A DNA stretch of 64,000 nucleotides from Methanococcoides burtonii DSM 6242 (lineage in GTDB: Archaea > Halobacteriota > Methanosarcinia > Methanosarcinales > Methanosarcinaceae), in assembly GCF_000013725.1 (NCBI RefSeq), contig NC_007955.1, positions 527,579 to 591,578 on the forward strand, in the 5' to 3' direction. The position numbers and the translations under genes were made by a program. Positions 29,476 through 38,409 of this stretch are shown one piece after another. The notes under the pieces were generated by a model. The model made no database searches. It had not been told where the DNA came from and saw only the letters and a program-made list of their open reading frames with translations. Positions within the stretch are counted from its first letter, which is position 1. Each line of letters opens with the position of its first letter.

Positions 29476-30060
29476 ATAGTTTATTGCTCAATTTATTCTT
29501 GTTCATGAAACATCCTTCCACTGAGAAGCGTGTCAATAATATCTATAGATTGTCTAGCACCTACCAAAGAGGAATCAATCATTAAAAAAAAGTGGATGAT
29601 AAATTCACGTAATCATGAGATTATTACCCCTTACACGTGTGTCGCAATTTTGATTCTTATCTTGCAGGCATCATCCCGAATTTATTCCATTACAAATAGT
29701 CCGTATCAAATTAATCGAATGATTCGGTATTATTCTCAATTCGTATCAAAATATCCAACATTCAGGACTTCAGGCTATTTTACAATACCTATACACCAAT
29801 AATGTATTCTCGATCCATATCACCAATTATTCCATACATTGAGAACACAGATCAAATGTTACATTACAGCTTCTGGCAAATAAGACATATTTCAGACACA
29901 GGCATAACTCCAATCATTGTGTCTGCAATTGGATCTTACTCAGGATATTTTAGTTAATTGTTCCATTTCACGTGCCGTGAATTATAAAACGTTTATACAA
30001 CCGTTATACAACAAAGTTTTATAAATTTAAACAACCATAGGATAATTTAGGATGATATGA
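29476..30060. other. gene-poor stretch downstream of the IS copy
   Basis: A 90-residue plus-strand frame (29530-29802) has no recognisable family and unusual composition; not called. The region shows repeated GTATCAAATTAA/CGTATCAAAA-like and TTATTCCATAC-like motifs (29700-29840), possibly degraded non-coding sequence. Confidence 0.4.
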
Positions 30061-30543
30061 ATAAAATATATTGGCAAATCAAAGATCAGTCGGCTTAAAC
30101 CTAAAAAGAATTTTGAATACCCGTTACTTCGATTACCCCAGTCACATGCACACCTAGCAGGTAAAACTGCCCATATATTTGAAATCGACAACAATGGAAA
30201 ACCTTTGTTTGTAATTTCCCTTGATGGAGAGTTTGATGATATTGTCAAAGTTATACAACCTGCGACTTCAGACCTCGAAGCAAGAATAATGGCATTAGAA
30301 AAACAGCTAAAGTCAATGCGAGAGCCACTATTAGCAGACACCTCAAACCCTGCGGATTCAGAAGAACTAGCTATATCAAGTGAAGATGTAGGCGAGGATA
30401 TCTCTACTTTAGACCAAGAAAATGATACAAAATCACACTCAAAAAACAAATTAAAAACACAATCAGAAGACAGTAAAATGAAGTGTGGTGGGCCCGATGA
30501 GATTCGAACTCATGATCCTCGCCGTGTAAAGGCGATGTCATAA
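30061..30543 (+). CDS. hypothetical protein with uncertain start, running into antisense tRNA-Val
   Basis: The frame is open from a TGA at 30058-30060 and reads IKYIGKSKISRLKPKKNFEY, PLLRLPQSHAHLAGKTAHIF and EIDNNGKPLFVISLDGEFDD, a compact domain like small Methanosarcinales proteins with a KNxEYPxLRLP pattern, then a coiled-coil segment (DLEARIMALEKQLKSM) and an acidic tail. No ATG/GTG opens this frame before 30205 (TTG); ATG-ATA-TGA occurs just upstream, so the start may have been lost by a point mutation. The 3' end (from about 30486) is antisense to tRNA-Val, so the native C-terminus may be altered. Confidence 0.5.
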   Translation: MKYIGKSKISRLKPKKNFEYPLLRLPQSHAHLAGKTAHIFEIDNNGKPLFVISLDGEFDDIVKVIQPATSDLEARIMALEKQLKSMREPLLADTSNPADSEELAISSEDVGEDISTLDQENDTKSHSKNKLKTQSEDSKMKCGGPDEIRTHDPRRVKAMS

Positions 30544-30562
30544 CCAACTAGACCACGGGCCC
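30486..30562 (-). tRNA. tRNA-Val (anticodon TAC)
   Basis: Minus-strand cloverleaf: acceptor GGGCCCG pairs with CGGGCCC, discriminator A and encoded CCA (30486-30488 on the plus strand as TGG); anticodon arm TCGCC-TTTACAC-GGCGA gives TAC (Val); T-arm ATGAGTTCGAATCTCAT. Confidence 0.93.
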
Positions 30563-30723
30563 ATTTGTGCAATTAACACATCATTATCCCTTCGCATATG
30601 AGCATTAAGAGGGACGTGCAACTCCTTAATGTCATTAGGAGTATATAACTTTTTTGTGAGCAGAGAGGGATGTGCGTGAATTAATCCCAACCATTAATAA
30701 ATAGTAGTGTATTATGATGAAGC

Positions 30724-31014
30724 ATGACCGATAACAATGGAACAGAGGAGATAAACACTCAGAGTAAGCAGATAGAGGAGTTCAAGGTAGATCTAAACTA
30801 TAATTCACAGATGGGGCAGCTCGCTATATGGATGCCTGAGGGAGAACATGAGATGAGGGTTATCGCAAAGGACAAAGATAAAGGGTTTGAATGTGTTTTT
30901 GTAGAGATGCACCATAATGTTGAAGAGGGCAGAGAGGCTTATGAAAACCTTGACGGTACCCAGAAGATAAAGGACCTGTTCGCCAGAACGGGCTTTGGAA
31001 AAATCTGTAAATAA
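30724..31014 (+). CDS. conserved hypothetical protein
   Basis: 96 residues; acidic N-terminus (TDNNGTEEINTQSKQIEEF), then a beta-rich middle (LNYNSQMGQLAIWMPEGEHE, VIAKDKDKGFECVFVEMHHN) and a C-terminal helix. No family recognised. It lies between tRNA-Val (divergent) and hdrA, 100 bp upstream of the latter on the same strand; it may or may not share its transcript. Stop TAA. Confidence 0.65.
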   Translation: MTDNNGTEEINTQSKQIEEFKVDLNYNSQMGQLAIWMPEGEHEMRVIAKDKDKGFECVFVEMHHNVEEGREAYENLDGTQKIKDLFARTGFGKICK

Positions 31015-31114
31015 ATCTCAACTCAACACATAAAATTCCAACAGATCACTATTATATATTAGCATATAAGTTATATTTTTACTAAATTCAAAAGCCAACG
31101 AGGGAGTATCTCAT

Positions 31115-33475
31115 ATGCGGATAGGAGTTTACATCTGTCACTGCGGACTGAATATCGCAAGTGTCATAAATATGGATGCACTACACGAAAAAGTAGAACA
31201 GATGAAGGGTGTCGAACTTGTCAAGGACATACAGTTCATGTGTTCCGATGTCGGACAGGATGCACTCATGGACGATATTGAAGAGCACGACATCGACAGA
31301 GTACTCGTTGCAGCATGTACTCCAAAGCTTCATGAGAACACGTTCAAGAAAGTGCTGGAACGGGCGGGACTTAATACATATCTTCTTGAGATCGTAAACA
31401 TCAGGGAGCAGTGCTCATGGGTGCACATGGACCATCATGACATGGCAACCCAAAAAGCCTTCGACCTCATCAAAATGGGGGTTGCCAAGCTCAGCTTACT
31501 GGAACCTTTGCGGATAAGGAAGATAAAAGCGAACAAGGACGTTCTCGTCATAGGTGGCGGTGTCGCCGGAATAGAAGCTGCCCTCACGCTGGCAGATTCC
31601 GGCACGCATGTCTATATGGTCGAAAAGGAACCTACCATTGGCGGCAAAATGGCATTGCTCAATGAAGTGTTCCCGACAAATGACTGTTCCATATGCGTTC
31701 TCGCACCAAAGATGACAGATGTGCAGAACCACACGAACATCGACCTTTTCACCTACTCCGAGATCAAAGACATCTCCGGCTCGGTTGGCAACTTCACAGT
31801 AAAGGGCATTCAGAATCCCAGATATGTGATTATAGACAACTGCAAAGGCTGTATCGATGAATGCGCAAGGGTATGCCCTGTGGACATATCCAACCCCTTC
31901 GACAGCGGTCTGGGGAAAACAAAGGCCATCAACATGCCCATACCGCAGGCCATCCCCCAAACAGCATTTATCAACAGCGATTACTGTGTGGGTTGCGGGC
32001 TTTGCAAACAGGCCTGCCCTGCAGATGCAATTGACTTTAACATGAAGGCAGAAGAGTTCACCTTCACCGTGGGAGCGGTCATAGTCGCAACCGGTTATCA
32101 GGGATTCGATGCAAAGCGCAAAGAAGAGTACGGCTATGGAGTGTTCCCCGATGTCCTCACCAACATGGAACTGGAAAGATTGCTCAATGCTTCCGGCCCA
32201 ACACGTGGAAAAGTGGTCGTACCCTCGACAAAAGAGACCCCTAAAAAAGTCGCATTCATACAATGTGTAGGCTCAAGGGACGAGACCGTTGGGAATCCTT
32301 ACTGCTCACGCGTCTGCTGCATGTCCTCCATGAAGAACGCACAGATGATCAAAGAGCGCTATCCTGACACCGAGGTCACCATTCACTATATCGACATACG
32401 TGCCGCCGGTGAGATGTACGAAGAATACTACGTGCGTTCACAAATGATGGGTATCGACTTCATTCGCGGAAAAGTAGCGGAGATACAGATAGACACACAA
32501 GGGAAAATGTTGCTGAGATATGAGGATACCCTTGAATGCACCCTGTGCCAAGAGAACTATGACCTTGTGGTGCTCGCAACCGGAATGGAACCCAGCAACA
32601 CGACCGAACCTATTGCCAGAACACTGAATCTCACAAAACGAACTGACAGGTTCCTTTCCATCGCACACCCGAAGATGCGACCTGTGGATGCACACATAAA
32701 CGGAGTGTTCATCGCCGGCTGTGCTTCAGGACCAAAAGAGATACAAGTATCCATTGCGCAGGGAAGTGCCTCTGCAGCACGTTCCACACGCCTGCTTGCA
32801 AGAGGTGAACTCGAGAACGACCCCTTCAGTGCATGCGTAGATGCTGAAAAATGTATCGGCTGCCGGATGTGTGAAGACACCTGTAATTTCAACACCATCA
32901 AAGTCATTGACGGAAAAGCAGTGGTAGATGAGATCTCATGCCAGACCTGTGGGTCATGCAGTGCCTCGTGTCCGGTAGATGCCATCGATATGCCCCATAG
33001 CACCGATGCCCAGATAAAAGCACAGATAAGGGCGGCCCTTGAGGTAAAGGATGAATTCCCGCTTATCATAGCCTTCCTTTGCAACTGGTGCAGTTACGCA
33101 TCAGCAGACCTTGCAGGAACATCAAGGATACAATACCCCACCAATGTGAGGATAATTAAAGTTATGTGTGCAGGTCGTGTTGATCCCGACTTCGTACTGG
33201 AGGCATTGCAAGGGGGTGCTGATGGTGTCATCGTTGCAGGATGTCGCCTTGACGAATGCCATTACATCATCGGGAACTATGATGCAAAGCACAGGATGGA
33301 CAATCTCAAGGAAGTACTGGAGGAAATCGGACTCGACCAGAGAAGACTTCGTGTCGAATGGATATCAGCCGCCGAAGGCGAGAGGTTTGCAAAGACCATC
33401 GAGGATTACGTGGATGAGCTGACAGAACTCGGACCGGTAGGTTCAGAGCTTCAGGGAGGAGATCCGGATGAGTGA
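31115..33475 (+). CDS. hdrA2: CoB-CoM heterodisulfide reductase subunit A fused to MvhD (HdrA2-type)
   Basis: 786 residues. Residues 1-140 form the HdrA N-terminal domain (GVYICHCGLNIA, CTPKLHE); FAD-binding VLVIGGGVAGIEAALTLA near 144; the HdrA-typical NDCSICVLAPKM near 190; ferredoxin motifs CKGCIDECARVCP and CVGCGLCKQACP (about 245-305) and CIGCRMCEDTCNF, CQTCGSCSASCP (about 580-630). The last ~135 residues are an MvhD/FrhD-like domain with Cys residues (FLCNWCSYASADLAG, VMCAGRVDPDFV, AGCRLDECHY). The HdrA-MvhD fusion followed by a polyferredoxin matches the HdrA2 locus of Methanosarcina, implicated in cytoplasmic flavin-based electron bifurcation with HdrB2C2. HdrB/HdrC are not in this window. 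It overlaps pfd by 8 bp. Confidence 0.93.
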   Translation: MRIGVYICHCGLNIASVINMDALHEKVEQMKGVELVKDIQFMCSDVGQDALMDDIEEHDIDRVLVAACTPKLHENTFKKVLERAGLNTYLLEIVNIREQCSWVHMDHHDMATQKAFDLIKMGVAKLSLLEPLRIRKIKANKDVLVIGGGVAGIEAALTLADSGTHVYMVEKEPTIGGKMALLNEVFPTNDCSICVLAPKMTDVQNHTNIDLFTYSEIKDISGSVGNFTVKGIQNPRYVIIDNCKGCIDECARVCPVDISNPFDSGLGKTKAINMPIPQAIPQTAFINSDYCVGCGLCKQACPADAIDFNMKAEEFTFTVGAVIVATGYQGFDAKRKEEYGYGVFPDVLTNMELERLLNASGPTRGKVVVPSTKETPKKVAFIQCVGSRDETVGNPYCSRVCCMSSMKNAQMIKERYPDTEVTIHYIDIRAAGEMYEEYYVRSQMMGIDFIRGKVAEIQIDTQGKMLLRYEDTLECTLCQENYDLVVLATGMEPSNTTEPIARTLNLTKRTDRFLSIAHPKMRPVDAHINGVFIAGCASGPKEIQVSIAQGSASAARSTRLLARGELENDPFSACVDAEKCIGCRMCEDTCNFNTIKVIDGKAVVDEISCQTCGSCSASCPVDAIDMPHSTDAQIKAQIRAALEVKDEFPLIIAFLCNWCSYASADLAGTSRIQYPTNVRIIKVMCAGRVDPDFVLEALQGGADGVIVAGCRLDECHYIIGNYDAKHRMDNLKEVLEEIGLDQRRLRVEWISAAEGERFAKTIEDYVDELTELGPVGSELQGGDPDE

Positions 33476-34778
33476 TGAAGAAAAATCCATGACCGTTTCA
33501 AAGGAAATGGACATCGAAGGAACTCATGTGCTCTACAAACTGATATCCGACAGGTCTTCAAAGACACTCGATTATGATTACAAACGATGTGTTGGTTGTG
33601 GCATCTGCGTAAGGATATGTCCCACCAGGGCCCTTGAGCTTGGGCCGATGAAAGAGATAGCCACAGGACTTGATGCACCACCGGTGATGATGGAACTCGA
33701 TAAATGCACATTCTGCTCGATGTGTGTAAACTTCTGTCCGGTTAACGCACTGGAGATGAGAAGCGAAGGGGACTTTCCTAAAGAGGACCAATATCCACGC
33801 CTGGAACAGTTCGTCAGAATGAACGAGAAGTGTGTGCCATGCTCGCTTTGTGAAGCAACTTGTCCCGAAGATGCCATCGAACTGGAATACACATTCCCGA
33901 AGAAAGAGGATATCGCACCTTTGAAAGAAAATGCGGAAGGCGAAATAGAGATAGATAATGATAAGTGTAATCTCTGCGGGATATGTGCTCGATTCTGTGA
34001 TGCGTTCCTGATGCTTGAAAAGGAACCTACCGCAACCGACCCCATGCCTTTTGAACAGCTAATAATAGATGAGGACAGCTGTGACTACTGTACGCTCTGT
34101 CAGGATATCTGTCCCGAGGATGCTATCAAGGTCAAAGGGGAGAAACCATGCGAAGCCCCTGAAGTATCAGGAAAGGTCACTGTGGATGATGCTAAATGTA
34201 CCCGTTGTGGCTGGTGTGATGCGGTCTGCCCCTATGATGCAGTGGACATGCTCAAACCTTTTGAAGGTGAGCTTATGCTTGTCGAGAGCCATATCCAAAA
34301 ATGCGATGCACAAGGATGTCATGCCTGCTTCAACATCTGCCCGTCCCATCTTTGGTATGTGCCTGATGACGGAAAGAACATCGCGGCTGTATATGACCTG
34401 TGTACCTACTGTGGAGCATGCGTTAATGCATGCCCTGAAGATGTTATGAAGGTCTTCCGCACAAAAGTAAGCCATACCAAGATCCCTGAAAGTCCCTGGG
34501 CTAATGAATGGAAGAATGCAATAGGTTCCCTGCTGACAGAGGAAAGAAAACACCCTGACCTCTCAAGGACCATTGAGGTCGAGAATGGACCCATGAAAGA
34601 ACACGTGGACATCAAGTTCCCTGAGGTCGATGAAAAGATGATGGAAGCGGTCTCGAAAAAACTTGAGCTTGCAAAGGATGCTCTTAATGACCCCAGGACC
34701 AGAAGGACACTTAATAAGGGGGAAGTCGATGACATTCACAAGGCTATGAAGAAAATGAAGGGAAAAGGGAAACTCTAA
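33468..34778 (+). CDS. polyferredoxin
   Basis: 436 residues with about eight Cys motifs for [4Fe-4S] clusters: CVGCGICVRICP, CTFCSMCVNFCP, CVPCSLCEATCP, CNLCGICARFCD, CDYCTLCQDICP, CTRCGWCDAVCP, a variant C-DAQGCHACFNICP and CTYCGACVNACP. An electron-carrier chain for HdrA is the likely role, as in the homologous Methanosarcina hdrA2 locus. The C-terminal 80 residues are a charged helical tail without Cys. The start ATG (33468) overlaps hdrA by 8 bp, with GGGAGGAG at 33455-33462 as ribosome binding site. Stop TAA; nothing downstream is co-oriented. Confidence 0.93.
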   Translation: MSDEEKSMTVSKEMDIEGTHVLYKLISDRSSKTLDYDYKRCVGCGICVRICPTRALELGPMKEIATGLDAPPVMMELDKCTFCSMCVNFCPVNALEMRSEGDFPKEDQYPRLEQFVRMNEKCVPCSLCEATCPEDAIELEYTFPKKEDIAPLKENAEGEIEIDNDKCNLCGICARFCDAFLMLEKEPTATDPMPFEQLIIDEDSCDYCTLCQDICPEDAIKVKGEKPCEAPEVSGKVTVDDAKCTRCGWCDAVCPYDAVDMLKPFEGELMLVESHIQKCDAQGCHACFNICPSHLWYVPDDGKNIAAVYDLCTYCGACVNACPEDVMKVFRTKVSHTKIPESPWANEWKNAIGSLLTEERKHPDLSRTIEVENGPMKEHVDIKFPEVDEKMMEAVSKKLELAKDALNDPRTRRTLNKGEVDDIHKAMKKMKGKGKL

Positions 34779-34863
34779 CCCTTAACTTTATTGTCGAAAC
34801 AATACTTTTATTTCCTATGAAGATTTGAAAATGTATGATATTGATATGAATTTCGTATCACGT

Positions 34864-35043
34864 TCAGACCTTTGCCAATTCATCGAACAACCATTTATTC
34901 TTTTGATAGGTTTCATCAAATGATTTTCGCCATTTTTCTTCTGCTTCCTTTCTTGGATACTTAATGTATTCTACTTTACCACCACCATACAACACGGTTT
35001 CATATACATACTCTTCAGTATCTTCTGGTTTCTTTGGTATCAT
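34864..35043 (-). CDS. small hypothetical protein (59 aa)
   Basis: Starts ATG at 35043 (MIPKKPEDTEEYVYETVL) with a charged helix at the end (EAEEKWRKSFDETYQKNK). A longer frame to 35187 adds a poor, Val/Ser-rich extension without support. A partial duplicate of its 3' end lies at 35275-35324. Function unknown. Confidence 0.5.
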   Translation of the reverse strand: MIPKKPEDTEEYVYETVLYGGGKVEYIKYPRKEAEEKWRKSFDETYQKNKWLFDELAKV

Positions 35044-35274
35044 AGTAAAATGTTGGTTTTTAATAATATATACCTTGTGGGAACTATTTCTATATGTGTC
35101 TACATTTACAGCGGAAATGAAGTCTAAATAAACATCATTAGACGTAAAAAATGAAATTATTAACACATAGCATTTCCACTGTAACAAGATGTGAAATTTA
35201 TGTTATCGGTAAAAGTATGAAAGAAGTATTGTATTTGATATCTTGAAAGTGATCAAAGAACTTTCCACCGCAAT

Positions 35275-35324
35275 CAGACCTTTGCCAGTTATCAAACAAT
35301 CATTTGTGTTTTCACAGGTTCGAA
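35275..35324 (-). repeat. partial duplicate of the 34864 gene 3' end
   Basis: CAGACCTTTGCCAGTTATC followed by AAACAATCATTTGTG aligns with CAGACCTTTGCCAATTCATC and AACAACCATTTATTC at 34865-34900, i.e. the last ~15 codons of the small gene. It marks an old tandem duplication mostly erased. Confidence 0.5.
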
Positions 35325-35370
35325 TTCTCCCTCGCACAGCAAGTCGTCGATGATGTTATTCTATTTTTTC

Positions 35371-35704
35371 GGCTTTGTAGAAATCCTCAACCAAATTAAA
35401 CACATAATCTTGGCATACCTGTCAAGATTGTGTATCAACACCTTGAATTTCACTTCTTTTACTTGGTTTCTATGCTTCCTTGAACAGAGACTTTCCGCAT
35501 ATTTCGTTTTGAATATTTATAACTGTAAAGCGGGAAACAGGAGTTTCCCGTTACTTGCATAGCTATATCGATAAATTTTAAGCACTTGTTAGACAAAACA
35601 CAATCATCCCCTTGTGTTTGTGGTGCAAACGTACACAGGGGATTTCTTATTATTAAAATTGTAGCAGCTTAGCTGAATTTAGAGAAAAGGATTTCTACAG
35701 AGCC
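35371..35704. mobile_element. MITE-like or deleted IS element with GGCTCTGTAGAAATCC-type ends
   Basis: Inverted ends GGCTTTGTAGAAATCC (35371-35386) and the complement of GGATTTCTACAGAGCC (35689-35704), the same family as the 25210 MITE. 334 bp; the interior holds a small inverted GGGAAAC/GTTTCCC hairpin (around 35532-35548) and a second hairpin CCCCTTGTGTTTG...ACACAGGGG (35609-35642). No target duplication is evident. Confidence 0.55.
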
Positions 35705-35747
35705 ATAAAAACAAAAAATGTATATAGAGGGGAATTGAACAAAAGTT

Positions 35748-36530
35748 GTGAAAAATATGAAATTCGGATATAAAATAATTATAATCATAGTTCTCCTATC
35801 TTTTGCTTTTGGGTGTGTAAGTGAAGATACAAGTACCAATCATGGGGGAACTATACAGGACACGGATGATACGGATGTCCCCGAACCAAGTTCACTAACC
35901 GAGGACGAGGAAGTAGTAGAAACACCAGCTACATCAAATGATACGGAGAATACAAACGATATTGACATAGTTCAAAAAACGGAACAGGAAACAGACGATT
36001 TTGTAAAATCGACTGGATACGAAGCAGATGTCAATATAGATGAAAATAATATGAATGTCTATTTTGATACAACAAAATTTACAAAAACAGATATTCATAC
36101 AATGGTTAGCGAATGTCTCAATACCATGACTGATTATTTACCAAATCAGAGAGTACATGTATCGTTTTATGATGGCGATGATCAAGAAATTGCTTTTGGG
36201 AGATATACAGATTCTAATGAGCGAACAATAATTTACATTTACGAGTATGCAAAATACCCAGATGTTAAAAAAACCACAGAAGAACTATTTGATTCATATG
36301 GATTCGATGCTGATGTTGAAATTAGCCAAAGAGGGATGTTGGTTTATTTCCACACAAAAGGAGTAACAGATTCAGATCTCCATACAATGTCAGAAAAATG
36401 CGTTAAGATTATGGTGAGACATTTACCAGATCAAATGGCTAAAGTAGCTATTTATAATGACGCGGATCAACTGATAGCAGATGGATATTACATTGACTGG
36501 ACGGATCAGATTGATGTTATGGTCTATTGA
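35748..36530 (+). CDS. lipoprotein with two tandem repeats of an unknown domain
   Basis: 260 residues from a GTG start. Signal peptide with lipobox (LLSFAFGC, residues 1-23), a Thr/Asp/Glu-rich linker (about 25-85), then two repeats of ~75 residues: TGYEADVNIDENNMNVYF...HVSFYDGDDQEIAFGRY and YGFDADVEISQRGMLVYF...KVAIYNDADQLIADGYY. A third, more diverged copy is the C-terminal domain of the gene at 36915. Probably exported and lipid-anchored; function unknown. Ribosome binding site GAGGGGA at 35727-35733. Stop TGA. Confidence 0.75.
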   Translation: MKNMKFGYKIIIIIVLLSFAFGCVSEDTSTNHGGTIQDTDDTDVPEPSSLTEDEEVVETPATSNDTENTNDIDIVQKTEQETDDFVKSTGYEADVNIDENNMNVYFDTTKFTKTDIHTMVSECLNTMTDYLPNQRVHVSFYDGDDQEIAFGRYTDSNERTIIYIYEYAKYPDVKKTTEELFDSYGFDADVEISQRGMLVYFHTKGVTDSDLHTMSEKCVKIMVRHLPDQMAKVAIYNDADQLIADGYYIDWTDQIDVMVY

Positions 36531-36914
36531 CCATGCATTTTTTCTTTAACATTTTTTACCACACGATATAGGTTAATAATTCATTTCTGCATATCATTCC
36601 ATATATTCACTTCTGACTATGGTAGGCTTATCTATAGATGCTTTTCTTGCTTGTTCATGCGTGGCATCAGAATTTTCCGTTTGTCCATGGTAGGCATCAT
36701 AACCATGTATAAAAATGAGTGGCATCAAAGAGAATCTCTTTCGGATATGATCTTAAGCAACATCAAATTGAGTAAGCATATATTTTTGTTGAAATGAAAT
36801 CAAATATTTTTTATAGAATTATTACTTTGGTTACATACAACATACATAATTTACTCCAAGATATCAAATGACTGTGTTCCAAAGCACAAATATTGTTACA
36901 ACGGATGTACTAAA
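36531..36914. other. intergenic region between the two related envelope genes
   Basis: No gene. Contains an imperfect repeat: ATGGTAGGCTTATCTATAGAT (36619-) and ATGGTAGGCATCATAACCATG (36689-), each following GCATCA/GTCC-type sequence. AT-rich promoter sequence precedes 36915. Confidence 0.4.
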
Positions 36915-37487
36915 ATGGCGGAGAAATTGACACGAACTGAGCGAATACAGAAAGTACTCGATGAAGCGAAAGCTAACCCACCTAGTGATGAACAACGAAG
37001 AAAAAATAAGAGGACAAACTGGATTGTGTTGCTGGTATTGTTCAGTTTCATTGCATATGGATGCGTTGATTTAGTAACTGATTCAGATGATGAAATTGCA
37101 GCAAGGGAAGCACAGGAATTGGCAGAGCAAGCTGAAAAGGCAGAAAAAGAGCGGATTAAAGCCGAAGAGGAACGCATTAAGGCTGAAAATGAACGCATTC
37201 AAGCTGAAGAAATCGATTCATTCGAAACAGAAATGGAAGGGATATTGCAAGACAATGGTTATACAGCAGACATTTACATCGATCCAACTGGACTCGCATG
37301 TTGTTACATTTACAGTTCGATGTCTTACTATGAAGTCGAATCAATCACAAAAGGAATGGTAAAAGGCATACGTAACATGGAGACGGTAAATGGTCACACT
37401 GTCTACATATAGGATGCTAACGGAGACACAATAGCAGAAGGATCATATCATATACTCAGTGACAGCATAGAGGTCGAATTTTATTAA
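36915..37487 (+). CDS. membrane protein with in-frame UAG (probable pyrrolysine or readthrough)
   Basis: Residues 1-165 end at TAG (37410-37412), but the same frame goes on DANGDTIAEGSYHILSDSIE and VEFY to TAA at 37487. The continuation aligns with the ends of both repeats in the 35748 lipoprotein (YNDADQLIADGYY; FYDGDDQEIAFGRY), the TAG replacing the Asn/Asp position before DA. So a full-length 190-residue product needs UAG decoding. Features: basic N-terminus, one transmembrane helix (WIVLLVLFSFIAYG, about 39-55), a long charged coiled coil (AEKAEKERIKAEEERIKAEN, about 75-105), then the repeat domain. Confidence 0.7.
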
Positions 37488-37677
37488 GTCGACAATTGAT
37501 TGACACGATGAAGCTTGAATATAAGCTAAAAAAATGACCGAAATTCAAGCTTTGTCGAAATACTCTACAGATATTACAAGAATAGTCAAAAATTCCCATC
37601 ACATGATACAGGTGTATTTCGTCCCATATTATATGGGTGCTAAAGATATATATACTGTGTAACATATAATATATTTT

Positions 37678-38311
37678 ATGGAAGAATTGAAAAACGCAGT
37701 TGGATACGCTAGGACTAGCACCAAAGACCAGAACATCGAAACCCAGATATTGCAATTGAAGAACAAGGGAATAGTTGCTGAACAGATATTCTTTGATGAG
37801 GGTGTCAGTGGAAGTGTTCCTGCTGAAAAGAGACCTGGGTTCAAACAATTACTGAAATGTATTGAATCGAACGATATCGATACCATCTATCTTTTTGAAA
37901 TATCAAGACTTGGAAGGACGTTTGTTGATACATTGAATTTGGTTATGGACTTCGAAGATAAAGGCATCAGGGTCGTTTCACTGAGTCCCAGTGAATCGTG
38001 GTCTACCATTGAGGATTCGCATTACAGGAGGCTACTGACATCGCTTGTTTGGATGGGTGGCTGAGAATGAAAAACGGATTTTGCAGGAACGTATCAAGGT
38101 CGGTATTGAACGGTACAAGAAAGAGAATGATAAGTGGGGTAGACCTACCAAAGAGCCTGATCAGAAAGAGGTCATGAAGTATCGGAAGAAAGGGTTGACG
38201 TGGGCTGAGATATCACGGGTGCTGAACATTCCTGCTAGCACGTTGTATAAGTACAGGGACATCTGGGAAGAGCGGAGTAGGGAGGAGAAGGTTAGAGGTG
38301 TTGAGGGTTGA
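37678..38311 (+). pseudogene. serine recombinase (resolvase family), frameshifted
   Basis: Residues 1-121 are a resolvase catalytic domain: GYARTSTKDQNIETQ with the nucleophilic Ser, FFDEGVSGSVPAEKRPGF and DTIYLFEISRLGRTFVD. A one-base shift near 38043 moves coding to another frame, where FGWVAENEKRILQERIKVGI and an HTH tail (KKGLTWAEISRVLNIPASTL) follow, ending TGA at 38311. Restoring the frame gives ~210 residues, normal for small serine recombinases. It ends 52 bp before the casposon target repeat; I see no functional link beyond proximity. Confidence 0.82.
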
Positions 38312-38362
38312 AATCAAAGGCAACAGTTGTATTTTGTTAAAGCTTGGGGTTCGAATATGACC

Positions 38363-38382
38363 CCCCTCATAACAAGTCGGGG
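38363..38382. repeat. casposon target repeat, copy 1
   Basis: CCCCTCATAACAAGTCGGGG. The last GGGG overlaps the first bases of the casposon A inverted repeat, and the first CCCC is chromosomal here. The 12 central bases TCATAACAAGTC are the unambiguous duplication; the true duplication is between 12 and 20 bp. Confidence 0.93.
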
Positions 38383-38409
38383 ATATAGGTAACTTGATTT
38401 TTTTGTACG
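38379..38409 (+). repeat. casposon A left terminal inverted repeat
   Basis: Begins GGGGATATAGGTAACTTG and ends TTTTTTGTACG; matches the complement of 46783-46813 at 27 of 31 positions, differences clustered at positions 15 and 17-19. Confidence 0.92.

Larger units (their letters stand above)
35044..35747. other. intergenic region with repeat fragments
   Basis: Contains the 35275-35324 duplicate and the 35371-35704 inverted-repeat element; no gene supported. Confidence 0.45.

Noticed and set aside
29530-29802. 90-residue frame downstream of ISH3-type copy 2
   Set aside because: No recognisable family and low-complexity Ile/Tyr/Ser composition typical of chance frames in AT-rich DNA.
31496-34735. 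Long open frames antisense to hdrA and pfd
   Set aside because: They are shadows produced by the higher GC content and codon pattern of the real genes.
38302-38378. A tRNA gene at the first casposon target
   Set aside because: TTCGAAT and a 6-bp acceptor-like pairing exist, but the T-stem (TGGGG/ATGAC) does not pair and no D or anticodon arm forms; kept only as a possible relic.
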